A stretch of DNA of 39,859 bases, from the IMG/VR virus record IMGVR_UViG_3300027714_000043, positions 1 through 39,859 of that record; one strand, written 5' to 3'. Position 1 is the first letter of the stretch, and each line of letters begins with the position of its first letter. This stretch comes from a virus. The position numbers were made by a program, and so were the translations under genes. Below, in pieces: positions 8,851 to 13,821 of this stretch. The notes beneath the pieces are model-generated. The model saw nothing but the letters and a program-made list of their open reading frames with translations, did not search any database and was not told the DNA's origin.

Positions 8851-9001
8851 CTTCTTCCCTCTCTCTTTCTTTGTATGTGTTACTATCTAATTTAATACGT
8901 TCAATTAACCCTTGTCTTGTATCCGATTCTGCAATCGTAATATAACGACCAGACTTAGTCTTCTTTTGTGCGTAGAACTTCGGCTCTCTCTTCTTTACCA
9001 T
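8831..9001 (-). CDS. Small overlapping ORF (56 aa)
   Basis: A 56-residue reading frame, ATG at 9001 (begins MVKKREPKFYAQKK) and TGA ending at 8831. It overlaps the end of the HTH gene by 47 bases and the start of the next gene by 20, filling an otherwise empty 104-base gap. The composition is protein-like: a short beta segment (GRYITIAES), then a charged helix. No clear ribosome binding site, so it would depend on coupled translation. No family recognised. Moderately sure it is translated. Confidence 0.45.
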   Translation of the reverse strand: MVKKREPKFYAQKKTKSGRYITIAESDTRQGLIERIKLDSNTYKEREREEDGKEVF

Positions 9002-9176
9002 TTTTGTTTAACCATTCCATAACCTCTTTTAAATTATACCTAATTAACTTTCCACCACTACTTGTATTATTAATAGCAGTAGGGATAGGATTATCTTGAT
9101 TCCTCCACTTATACACGCATTGCCTAGACACTCCCAATACGCCACATAACTCACTTGTCTTTAATAACTCTAGCAT
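8955..9176 (-). CDS. AlpA/excisionase-like HTH protein (73 aa)
   Basis: Small DNA-binding protein of 73 residues. The N-terminal half is a MerR/AlpA-type winged helix: LLKTSELCGVLGVSRQCVYKW (residues about 4-24), then NPIPTAIN and LIRYNLKEVMEWL, the usual wing and following helix of HTH_17 and excisionase-type proteins. Such proteins act as excisionases paired with a tyrosine recombinase (one lies at 14902-15498) or as transcription regulators. ATG at 9176 follows AAAGGTTAAAA and sits two bases from the upstream gene. It is near the divergent promoter region, so regulation of that region is plausible. Confidence 0.75.
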   Translation of the reverse strand: MLELLKTSELCGVLGVSRQCVYKWRNQDNPIPTAINNTSSGGKLIRYNLKEVMEWLNKNGKEERAEVLRTKED

Positions 9177-9178
9177 TT

Positions 9179-9388
9179 TTAACCTTTTTTATTGTCTTTT
9201 TGAGCAAAACCTGCCCCTAATGGACTATTATACACTTGGACATCCCAATCTGGTTCAGGTGATTCTAAATCCTCACCGCAATCAACACAGGTTAAAGACT
9301 CTGGTGTATTCGTATCTCTCTCTGCTGGCTGATACTCTGTATTAATATGCTCACAGAAACTATCCTTTTCCTCTAATTCAATAATCAT
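9179..9388 (-). CDS. Small acidic zinc-ribbon-like protein (69 aa)
   Basis: An acidic 69-residue protein with a Cys-x-His near 12-14 (FCEHIN) and a Cys-x-x-Cys (CVDCGEDL) near 33-36, together a likely single zinc-binding ribbon. The C-terminus is Asp/Pro-rich then ends in a short Gly-Lys tail that encodes the ribosome binding site of the next gene. The start codon shares bases with the stop of the upstream membrane gene (ATGA). The family is not recognised; small zinc ribbons of this type are common among early phage genes, where some bind RNA polymerase or DNA. Confidence 0.65.
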   Translation of the reverse strand: MIIELEEKDSFCEHINTEYQPAERDTNTPESLTCVDCGEDLESPEPDWDVQVYNSPLGAGFAQKDNKKG

Positions 9389-9519
9389 ACATTCCTCTCT
9401 TCTCTTTTTATTTTGTTTATACTACTAGTAGCCTTCTCATCCCTTATTACTAAGGCAGTACCACATATTATAAACATGAAGACTACACCTAAAATAAACC
9501 CTATGACGAAAGCTACCAT
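9385..9519 (-). CDS. Tiny single-span membrane protein, possibly leaderless
   Basis: A 44-residue frame, ATG at 9519 and TGA ending at 9385, overlapping the next gene as ATGA. Residues 2-25 (begins VAFVIGFILGVVFMFIICG) form one strong membrane span, followed by a basic tail, so the N-terminus is probably outside and the tail in the cytoplasm. The start codon lies only five bases past the -10 box of the promoter at 9525-9554, so the message would have almost no leader. Function unknown. The clean span and coupled overlap argue that it is real. Confidence 0.6.
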   Translation of the reverse strand: MVAFVIGFILGVVFMFIICGTALVIRDEKATSSINKIKREERNV

Positions 9520-9524
9520 ACCCT

Positions 9525-9554
9525 ATTTTACTACACATCAGTAACATATGTCAA
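9525..9554 (-). promoter_or_regulatory. Sigma70-like promoter for the leftward operon
   Basis: On the minus strand a perfect TTGACA (9554-9549) is followed after 18 bases by TAAAAT (9530-9525), five of six matching the -10 consensus. The expected start point, 6-7 bases on, falls on or beside the ATG at 9519. It faces away from the early promoter at 9991 and would drive the HTH, replication-initiator-like, TerL and head genes. Confidence 0.65.
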
Positions 9555-9990
9555 CCCATTTAAAAACACCTAAAATATAACAATACTAGACATATATATG
9601 AGAAGGGGGGGTGACCCTTTGACTGGGGGGGTCGAGATACACCATATGTTTTTATACTCGCACATTGACCCAGCATTTAACCTCTAGATATGCCATCATG
9701 GCTCATTACAGCACCAATTGACCTTTTATATATGCCCACCGAGGAGAAACTTCATAACATAATACTTATAATGTTATATAAAAAAAATAAGGATGGTATC
9801 CTCTCTTTATATAGGAGGTGAGGTGTAGTGACATACACTTATCAATCTATCCATGAACCCTAACCTAGATGAGCCTATGTGTTATCCTCTAAGAATATGT
9901 AATTATTAACCTATATATATATGAAGACATCCAAGCCAACATCATTCTACCTATATATAATAATTGTATAACATTATATAAAATAACGTA
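9555..9990. other. Divergent non-coding control region, candidate origin
   Basis: No gene was found in this stretch. Visible structure: two runs of seven G at 9605-9611 and 9625-9631, 20 bases apart, the first overlapping the palindrome GGGTGACCC (9609-9617); an inverted repeat ATAACAT/ATGTTAT at 9754-9760 and 9771-9777; a related ATAACATTATATAAAA at about 9969-9984; and a long AT-rich block from about 9890 to 9990. An AT-rich block with inverted repeats between divergent promoters fits a replication origin or a packaging start, but no clear DnaA-box cluster was seen. Confidence 0.4.
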
Positions 9991-10018
9991 TTGACAATTA
10001 AAGTAAACTGTGTAAGTT
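9991..10018 (+). promoter_or_regulatory. Early promoter with GTAAAC doublet (ArdC gene)
   Basis: TTGACA (9991-9996), 16-base spacer, TAAGTT (10013-10018). The spacer and -10 carry GTAAAC at 10003 and GTAAGT at 10012, nine bases apart, the doublet shared by four other plus-strand promoters. The message would lead into the ACATGGAG-type leader at 10049 before the ATG at 10065. Confidence 0.6.
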
Positions 10019-10064
10019 TAGATGTATCCAATAAGGGATGCACGAACAAACATGGAGTTTTAAA

Positions 10065-11006
10065 ATGAATAAAGCAAATTATACTAAAATATGCGAAAGA
10101 GTTAACGACAGGATATTAGGCTTTTTAGAAGAAGGTATTGTACCTTGGCAGAAACCTTGGGTAGGAGGTAAGGCAAATGCACCACGTTCAGTATCATCTA
10201 ATAAAGTGTACAGAGGTACAAACTTAAGTATTCTTAGCTGTGCAGGTTATGAGAGTCCTTGGTTTCTTACATATGGTCAAGCTTCTAAATTAGGTGGAGC
10301 TGTTAAGAAAGGTGAAAAGTCTTATCCTGTAGTATATTGGAAGTTTAACCCATCAGAAAAATGTACTGGATATTATGGTACAACCTCTGGATGTTCGGGT
10401 AAGACTTGTGGCAAGTGTAAAGGTTCAGGTACTTATAAACCATTACCCAACCTATTTAGTTTTAATGTGTTTAATGCTAATCAATGTGAGGGCTTACCTG
10501 AGAAGTATTATCCAATGATTAAAGAGGATAAGGATGCAAGGGATTTTACACCTGTTGAAGCTTGTGAGGAGATTGTAAAGAACTATCAATCTAAACCACA
10601 AATTATGCATGACCAAAAGGATTCATGTCATTACTTACCATCTAAGGACGAGGTACACATGGTAAGAGCTGAGAAGTTTATTTCTGACGAAGAGTATTAT
10701 TCTACATTTTTTCATGAGTTGGTTCATTCAACTGGGCATAAGTCTAGGTTAGCTAGAGAAGGTGTTACTGGTCAGCATTTTTTTGGGTCTCATGTCTATT
10801 CTAAAGAGGAATTAGTAGCTGAGTTAGGTTCAACTTATTTATGTGCCATAGCCGATATAGATAGAACATCAGTAATAAAGAATAGCGCAAGCTACATTAA
10901 TTCATGGAAATCGAAGCTTGAAGATAATGTAGATTGGATTGTTTGGGCTGGCACTAGAGCAAGCAAAGCAACAGACCATATACTAGGTGTAAGCTACGAT
11001 AAATAG
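10065..11006 (+). CDS. ardC: ArdC-like antirestriction protein with zincin domain
   Basis: A 313-residue protein. The N-terminal part (about 5-115) matches the ArdC ssDNA-binding domain: VNDRILGFLEEGIVPWQKPW, then SNKVYRGTN and YGQASKLGGAVKKGEKSYPV. A Cys-rich insert (four Cys within CSGKTCGKCKGSG and just before, about 105-122) looks like a zinc knuckle. The C-terminal part is a zinc-metallopeptidase-like fold with HELVHSTGH (HExxH) near 216 and the downstream EELVAELGS glutamate. ArdC proteins protect incoming DNA from restriction early in infection. The start at 10065 follows ACATGGAGTTTTAAA; an ATG at 10038 lies before this binding site and is rejected. First gene of the early block. Confidence 0.88.
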   Translation: MNKANYTKICERVNDRILGFLEEGIVPWQKPWVGGKANAPRSVSSNKVYRGTNLSILSCAGYESPWFLTYGQASKLGGAVKKGEKSYPVVYWKFNPSEKCTGYYGTTSGCSGKTCGKCKGSGTYKPLPNLFSFNVFNANQCEGLPEKYYPMIKEDKDARDFTPVEACEEIVKNYQSKPQIMHDQKDSCHYLPSKDEVHMVRAEKFISDEEYYSTFFHELVHSTGHKSRLAREGVTGQHFFGSHVYSKEELVAELGSTYLCAIADIDRTSVIKNSASYINSWKSKLEDNVDWIVWAGTRASKATDHILGVSYDK

Positions 11007-11050
11007 GATAGTTTGGAAGTTGGGCAGGTTCGAGTCCTGCCCTATCCTCT
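11005..11050 (+). ncRNA. tRNA-like acceptor/T-arm minihelix (possible att site)
   Basis: A textbook T arm, GCAGG-TTCGAGT-CCTGC (11024-11040), is followed by CCTATCC and a discriminator T (11041-11048). The 5' strand GGATAG (11006-11011), right in the ArdC stop codon, pairs with it, giving an acceptor stem. Between them are only 12 bases, including AAGTTGG, which resembles a D loop. D and anticodon arms are absent, so it is not a working tRNA. It may be a tRNA 3' end used as phage attachment site (a tyrosine recombinase lies at 14902) or an RNase P/tRNase Z processing signal in the message. Confidence 0.6.
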
Positions 11051-11066
11051 ATGGCAATTATGCCAT
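11051..11066 (+). ncRNA. Short hairpin before the 11087 gene
   Basis: ATGGCA-ATTA-TGCCAT forms a perfect 6 bp hairpin directly after the minihelix and 4 bases before the AAACATGGAG leader. It could protect or expose the ribosome binding site after processing. Purely structural observation. Confidence 0.4.
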
Positions 11067-11086
11067 TCTTAAACATGGAGTACAAA

Positions 11087-11527
11087 ATGCATAATACTAA
11101 AAAATATAATGGATACGCTAACTGGGCAACATGGGATTTCCACATGATTAGCAACAATGACTATAACTTGTACAACCAGATAAGAGATGTTGTCAGTAAT
11201 AACTTAGATGATAAAGCAAAAGTCATTCAATTCTTGCGGAATGTAGCCTCAGACGATTATGGTGTAGACTACTACAATGTAGACTTTAGCGAGGTTGCAG
11301 AAACTTGGATAAATGATATTAAGGACGAGCTGTATAATAACTGGTTAGATAATAAGGTAGCTAAATGGGAAGTATATGTTGCTGATGAAAATGGTAAAAA
11401 AATAATAATGAAAGTAGCTGAATCTAAAAGAGCTGGAGTTATTCTTTACAATAAATTAATTAATTCAGATAATTATCACGAAGTTGGAATGAGAGTAGTA
11501 AAAGAATCTGTAAATAAAGAAGGTTAA
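11087..11527 (+). CDS. Small phage protein, DUF7249-like (146 aa)
   Basis: Acidic, aromatic 146-residue protein. The N-terminus has YNGYANWATWDFHM (about 6-19), the motif found in a family of small phage and plasmid proteins (Y-N-G-x-x-N-x-x-T-W; I recall it as DUF7249), whose function is unknown. The middle is helical with Asp/Asn/Tyr; the last third (about 95-146) looks like a separate small alpha/beta unit. Start at 11087 follows AACATGGAGTACAAA. The stop codon forms part of stem I of the hammerhead at 11522. The gene at 11864 shares the N-terminal motif. Read as an accessory early gene. Confidence 0.65.
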   Translation: MHNTKKYNGYANWATWDFHMISNNDYNLYNQIRDVVSNNLDDKAKVIQFLRNVASDDYGVDYYNVDFSEVAETWINDIKDELYNNWLDNKVAKWEVYVADENGKKIIMKVAESKRAGVILYNKLINSDNYHEVGMRVVKESVNKEG

Positions 11528-11578
11528 CTGATGATGGGCTGAATGCCCGAAACTCTCACTTCGGTGAGAGTCTTAACC
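11522..11578 (+). ncRNA. Hammerhead ribozyme (type I) in a message leader
   Basis: Stem I is GGTTAA (11522-11527) with TTAACC (11573-11578). Then comes the conserved CTGATGA core (11528-11534), one extra T, stem II GGGC-TGAAT-GCCC (11536-11548), GAAA (11549-11552), and stem III ACTCTCAC-TTCG-GTGAGAGT (11552-11571) capped by a UUCG loop, followed by C17 at 11572. The GTC triplet before the predicted cut is canonical. Both ends leave through stem I, so type I. Cleavage after 11572 would leave a message starting TTAACCAAACATGGAG, 22 bases ahead of the next start codon. Departure from consensus: the extra T between A9 and stem II; one viroid hammerhead has an extra base in this same place. No obvious stem I loop for tertiary contact was seen. 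Confidence 0.82.
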
Positions 11579-11594
11579 AAACATGGAGTACAAA

Positions 11595-11795
11595 ATGCAT
11601 AAATATTATTTTGAAATTAATGGTGAAGAGTTTTTAATCAGAGTAAACATCTCAACTGGCAAATATGAGATATTCAATGGTCAGTTAGAATTAGTCGAAG
11701 AAGACTTTACATTATTTGAGGTGACTAAAGAAAATGCCTATAATAATTGCTTAAGTATTTATTATAATTTTATAGATGAACAGTACGCATCATAA
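11595..11795 (+). CDS. Small acidic protein after the hammerhead (66 aa)
   Basis: A 66-residue acidic protein with Glu/Asn/Tyr-rich beta-like N-terminus (HKYYFEINGEEFLIRVNI). The start at 11595 lies at the usual distance from ATGGAG in AAACATGGAGTACAAA; an in-frame ATG at 11583 is inside the binding site. No family recognised. Its leader is identical over about 20 bases to that of the gene at 11087, and it is the gene whose message the hammerhead would release. Followed by a promoter at 11804. Confidence 0.6.
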   Translation: MHKYYFEINGEEFLIRVNISTGKYEIFNGQLELVEEDFTLFEVTKENAYNNCLSIYYNFIDEQYAS

Positions 11796-11803
11796 AATAA
11801 TAC

Positions 11804-11832
11804 TTGTATACTAAGGTAAACAATAGTAAACT
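11804..11832 (+). promoter_or_regulatory. Early promoter with GTAAAC doublet
   Basis: TTGTAT (11804-11809), 17-base spacer, TAAACT (11827-11832). GTAAAC occurs at 11816 and 11826, ten bases apart, the second overlapping the -10 box. It leads to the gene at 11864. Confidence 0.55.
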
Positions 11833-11866
11833 AAGTTAATAAATGAAACACATGGAGAAACAAATG
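11816..11866 (+). repeat. Promoter/leader repeat, copy 1 (copy 2 at 12707-12757)
   Basis: About 51 bases, from the GTAAAC doublet through the -10 box, CTAAGTTAA, AATGAAA and ACATGGAGAAACAAA to the start region, recur nearly unchanged at 12707-12757 with only a few differences. The repeat carries a whole control module, and each copy leads a different gene, so gene cassettes seem to have been inserted or copied together with their promoter. Confidence 0.75.
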
Positions 11867-12199
11867 GAAAATACAAATAAAGATTCAAATGACTATTATG
11901 GATATAATAACTGGTCAACCTTTACTTTCAAAGCTTTTATTGATAATTATGAGCCAGCTTATTTAGAAGCTAATGAAATTGTTAGAATCCAAATTGCTAG
12001 AACTGAAAATCCAGTTATTGAAACTGCATTCTTATTAAAATCTTGGATGCATACAATGGCTATAGCTAAAAGTGGTAAAGGTACAATGTTTACTGATAGC
12101 TCTAGTAAAGAAGATAAATTAGATATTTACTATAATATTGATTACTATCAAATAGCTAAAGTTTTAGTTGCTGATATAAAAGAACTAGGAGGTAAGTAA
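11864..12199 (+). CDS. Small phage protein with YGYNNW motif (111 aa)
   Basis: A 111-residue acidic helical protein. The motif YYGYNNWSTFTFKAF (about 11-25) matches the N-terminus of the gene at 11087, so the two are distant relatives with different C-termini. The rest is helical with repeated Ala/Ile/Glu. ATG at 11864 follows ATGGAGAAACAA; an in-frame ATG at 11843 lies upstream of that site and is rejected. The protein ends in Gly-Gly-Lys because its last codons are also the ribosome binding site (GGAGGTAAG) of the next gene, whose ATG overlaps the stop. Confidence 0.6.
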   Translation: MENTNKDSNDYYGYNNWSTFTFKAFIDNYEPAYLEANEIVRIQIARTENPVIETAFLLKSWMHTMAIAKSGKGTMFTDSSSKEDKLDIYYNIDYYQIAKVLVADIKELGGK

Positions 12200-12414
12200 T
12201 GAATCAACTTATTTTAAAAGGATTAGGAAAAAGGAAGGTTAAGTCTATTCTAAATAAATGGGTTAAACACCAGATTAATGTCTGTTTAGAGCATGCTAAT
12301 GGTCGCATAACTTTTGATGAATATATTTATTTAGATAGATATGGTGTAGATGGGTTTGATGAAGATGGCATGCCTGTAGATGATTTATTTAAATTTATTG
12401 GCAATAGGCTTTAG
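12199..12414 (+). CDS. Small unknown protein (71 aa)
   Basis: A 71-residue protein, basic N-terminal half (LGKRKVKSILNKWVKHQ) and acidic C-terminal half (FDEDGMPVDDLFKFIGN). ATG at 12199 overlaps the upstream stop as TAATG and uses GGAGGTAAGTA. It is probably helical throughout. No family recognised. Translationally coupled to the gene before it, so the two may act together. Confidence 0.55.
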   Translation: MNQLILKGLGKRKVKSILNKWVKHQINVCLEHANGRITFDEYIYLDRYGVDGFDEDGMPVDDLFKFIGNRL

Positions 12415-12424
12415 GGGGTAAGTA

Positions 12425-12730
12425 ATGAAAATAAGCACAACCATAAACTGGGTTCCTCTGGAGAATCTCAGCGAAAGAAAACCCAATGAAATAAACTGCT
12501 GTGATTATATGCACATGGGCGCAGTTGTAAACAGCGACAGCAGAAAGGGTGCTATTGGTGAAATCAACCTGTACAAGAGCATAGCCACCAGACGTTATAT
12601 CAACATAGATACTGATGGCGGGTACTGGAATTACCATAGAGGTGCATACTGGCAGATTGACGAAAGGACTGCGCTCAGGAGAGTTAATGAGTCCTTGCAT
12701 CAGAACGTAAACAATAGTAAACTAAGTTAA
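12425..12730 (+). CDS. Unknown protein with different base composition (101 aa)
   Basis: A 101-residue protein with INWVPLENLSERKPNE near the start, then NCCDYMHMGAVV and a C-terminal WNYHRGAYWQIDERTA. The DNA between about 12430 and 12700 is clearly richer in G and C than its neighbours and uses codons (CTG, AGC, GCG) that are rare around it, suggesting recent arrival. ATG at 12425 follows GGGGGTAAGTA. The last codons run through the promoter at 12695-12723, so the C-terminus (NNSKLS) may not be the original one. An antisense frame over the same stretch is judged a shadow. Confidence 0.55.
   Translation: MKISTTINWVPLENLSERKPNEINCCDYMHMGAVVNSDSRKGAIGEINLYKSIATRRYINIDTDGGYWNYHRGAYWQIDERTALRRVNESLHQNVNNSKLS
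12695..12723 (+). promoter_or_regulatory. Early promoter with GTAAAC doublet, inside upstream CDS end
   Basis: TTGCAT (12695-12700), 17-base spacer, TAAACT (12718-12723). GTAAAC occurs at 12707 and 12717. It lies within the last codons of the preceding gene and leads to the gene at 12756. Second copy of the 51-base control repeat (12707-12757). Confidence 0.55.
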
Positions 12731-12755
12731 CAAATGAAATACATGGAGAAACAAA

Positions 12756-13094
12756 ATGTATAAACCTTGTTTATTGAAATTAAAAAAACTACCTCATAAA
12801 TCTACAATGGAAGAAAAACAAAACAAGAAGATGTTTGACAAAATTGTTAAAGCATTGGAAGATGTCAAGTTTCGTGCTACAATTCACTTAAACGATAACG
12901 ATAAAATAACTATAGCTTTGGGTGGAAATTATGATAGAAAAGGATATGATGTTGAAGTAGAAAAAAGATTAAAAAAAGCTGGAATAACAAAAGGATTTCA
13001 GCTACCACAAGGGATTGATATAATGGCGAACTCATCGGATATTGGAGATAATGGATATACTAAAGCTCAACATGATATAAGAGGGGGAGTGTAA
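12756..13094 (+). CDS. Small unknown protein (112 aa)
   Basis: A 112-residue basic protein. The middle reads KFRATIHLNDNDKITIALGG, a beta hairpin followed by a turn, and the C-terminus is Gly/Asp-rich. ATG at 12756 follows ACATGGAGAAACAAA, the standard leader here. No family recognised. The stop shares bases with a short frame (TAATG) that continues to 13122 only, see the next entry. Confidence 0.55.
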   Translation: MYKPCLLKLKKLPHKSTMEEKQNKKMFDKIVKALEDVKFRATIHLNDNDKITIALGGNYDRKGYDVEVEKRLKKAGITKGFQLPQGIDIMANSSDIGDNGYTKAQHDIRGGV

Positions 13095-13123
13095 TGATTA
13101 AATTGAAAGACTTGAAGCAGTAA
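13094..13123 (+). pseudogene. Possible gene remnant (9 codons) before 13162
   Basis: ATG at 13094 overlaps the upstream stop as TAATG and opens a frame of only nine codons (MIKLKDLKQ) before TAA. The opening resembles the start of many phage proteins, and the next 38 bases before the ribosome binding site of the 13162 gene have no frame. It may be what is left of a deleted gene, or a short leader peptide. Confidence 0.3.
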
Positions 13124-13161
13124 TTCTAAATTGTGTAATGGTCAAAAAGGGGAGGTAAGTA

Positions 13162-13410
13162 ATGGATAAAGCATATATAGTACGTTATAAAAATAGGTAT
13201 TTAGGGAGTACCTATAATAAAAGTTTAATAGACTGCGTAAAGACAGCAAAAGAAGAAATAGAAAAAAGTAAAAGTAGTGAGTATCCACTAGATTTAAATT
13301 TTTTAACAATAGAGAAAACAGTTATAACAGATGTTGGTAGTTTAAAAACAGCGATAGAAGTTTTGGATGAAAACTTTGTTAGTGAACTTAGATTAAAAGG
13401 AGGTAAGTAA
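13162..13410 (+). CDS. Small unknown protein (82 aa)
   Basis: An 82-residue mixed-charge protein starting MDKAYIVRYKNRYLGSTYNK, a beta-rich start followed by a helix with KTAKEEIEKSKS. ATG at 13162 follows GGGGAGGTAAGTA. It ends in Gly-Gly-Lys, again because the last codons hold the binding site for the next gene, whose ATG overlaps the stop. No family recognised. Confidence 0.55.
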   Translation: MDKAYIVRYKNRYLGSTYNKSLIDCVKTAKEEIEKSKSSEYPLDLNFLTIEKTVITDVGSLKTAIEVLDENFVSELRLKGGK

Positions 13411-13532
13411 TGAAAAAAAATATTATAGAATCTTTAATTGAAGTTTCAATCATAACTGCATTTGTAGTTACGTTTATAATTGGAGTTAGTATGATTATTG
13501 TTGTTATGAATTCTTGCAAATTAGGAGTCTAA
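13410..13532 (+). CDS. Tiny single-span membrane protein (40 aa)
   Basis: A 40-residue frame from ATG 13410 to TAA 13532. Residues about 10-33 (begins IEVSIITAFVVTFIIGVSMI) form one long membrane span, with a short basic N-terminus likely in the cytoplasm and a single Cys near the end. It uses the strong GGAGGTAAGTA site and overlaps the upstream stop as TAATG; its own end GGAGTCTAAA serves as binding site for the next gene at 13534. Small early membrane proteins in phages often modify the host envelope or block superinfection; that is only inference here. Confidence 0.6.
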   Translation: MKKNIIESLIEVSIITAFVVTFIIGVSMIIVVMNSCKLGV

Positions 13533-13533
13533 A

Positions 13534-13809
13534 ATGGTATTAAACATAAATAAGAATTTAAGAAATCTTGAATCATATTCTAAGATGAACCAATTTGATG
13601 CAGTTGGTATTGCAGAGGGTTGGATAGAACCTGAATCTCAGCAAGAGACTTTGGTTGCTTGGCAGATACTTGTAGATACTGAATTAGTTTGGACTTTGCA
13701 AGGGATGTTTGGCAGAGCTGCACATGATTTATTAGAGCTTGGATTAATAGATAAAGCAAATAAAAGAGCATACACTAAATCTCGTTATGAGAAGAATGAG
13801 TCTGATTAA
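13534..13809 (+). CDS. Small phage protein with LVDTxLVWxLQGxFGR motif (91 aa)
   Basis: A 91-residue protein. The second half reads AWQILVDTELVWTLQGMFGR then AAHDLLELGLI, a pattern seen in many small early proteins of unrelated phages (helical, conserved Leu-Gln-Gly-x-x-Gly-Arg; I recall the DUF7417 label with low certainty). Its role is unknown. ATG at 13534 follows AGGAGTCTAAA. A folded RNA element starts 12 bases after the stop. Confidence 0.65.
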   Translation: MVLNINKNLRNLESYSKMNQFDAVGIAEGWIEPESQQETLVAWQILVDTELVWTLQGMFGRAAHDLLELGLIDKANKRAYTKSRYEKNESD

Positions 13810-13821
13810 ATTATAATATAA

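Noticed and set aside
10975-11050. A complete tRNA gene ending at 11048
   Set aside because: The T arm is perfect, but there is no D or anticodon arm at the right distance; the matching acceptor strand is at 11006, so only a minihelix can form.
10954-11157. 67-residue minus-strand frame over the tRNA-like element
   Set aside because: Overlaps two well-supported plus-strand genes and has no binding site.
10038-11583. Earlier in-frame starts at 10038, 11051 and 11583
   Set aside because: They lie before or inside the conserved ACATGGAG binding site, which places the real starts at 10065, 11087 and 11595.
12395-12700. 101-residue minus-strand frame over the 12425 gene
   Set aside because: Antisense to a gene with a strong binding site and TAAGTAATG joint; no binding site of its own and wrong strand for the block.
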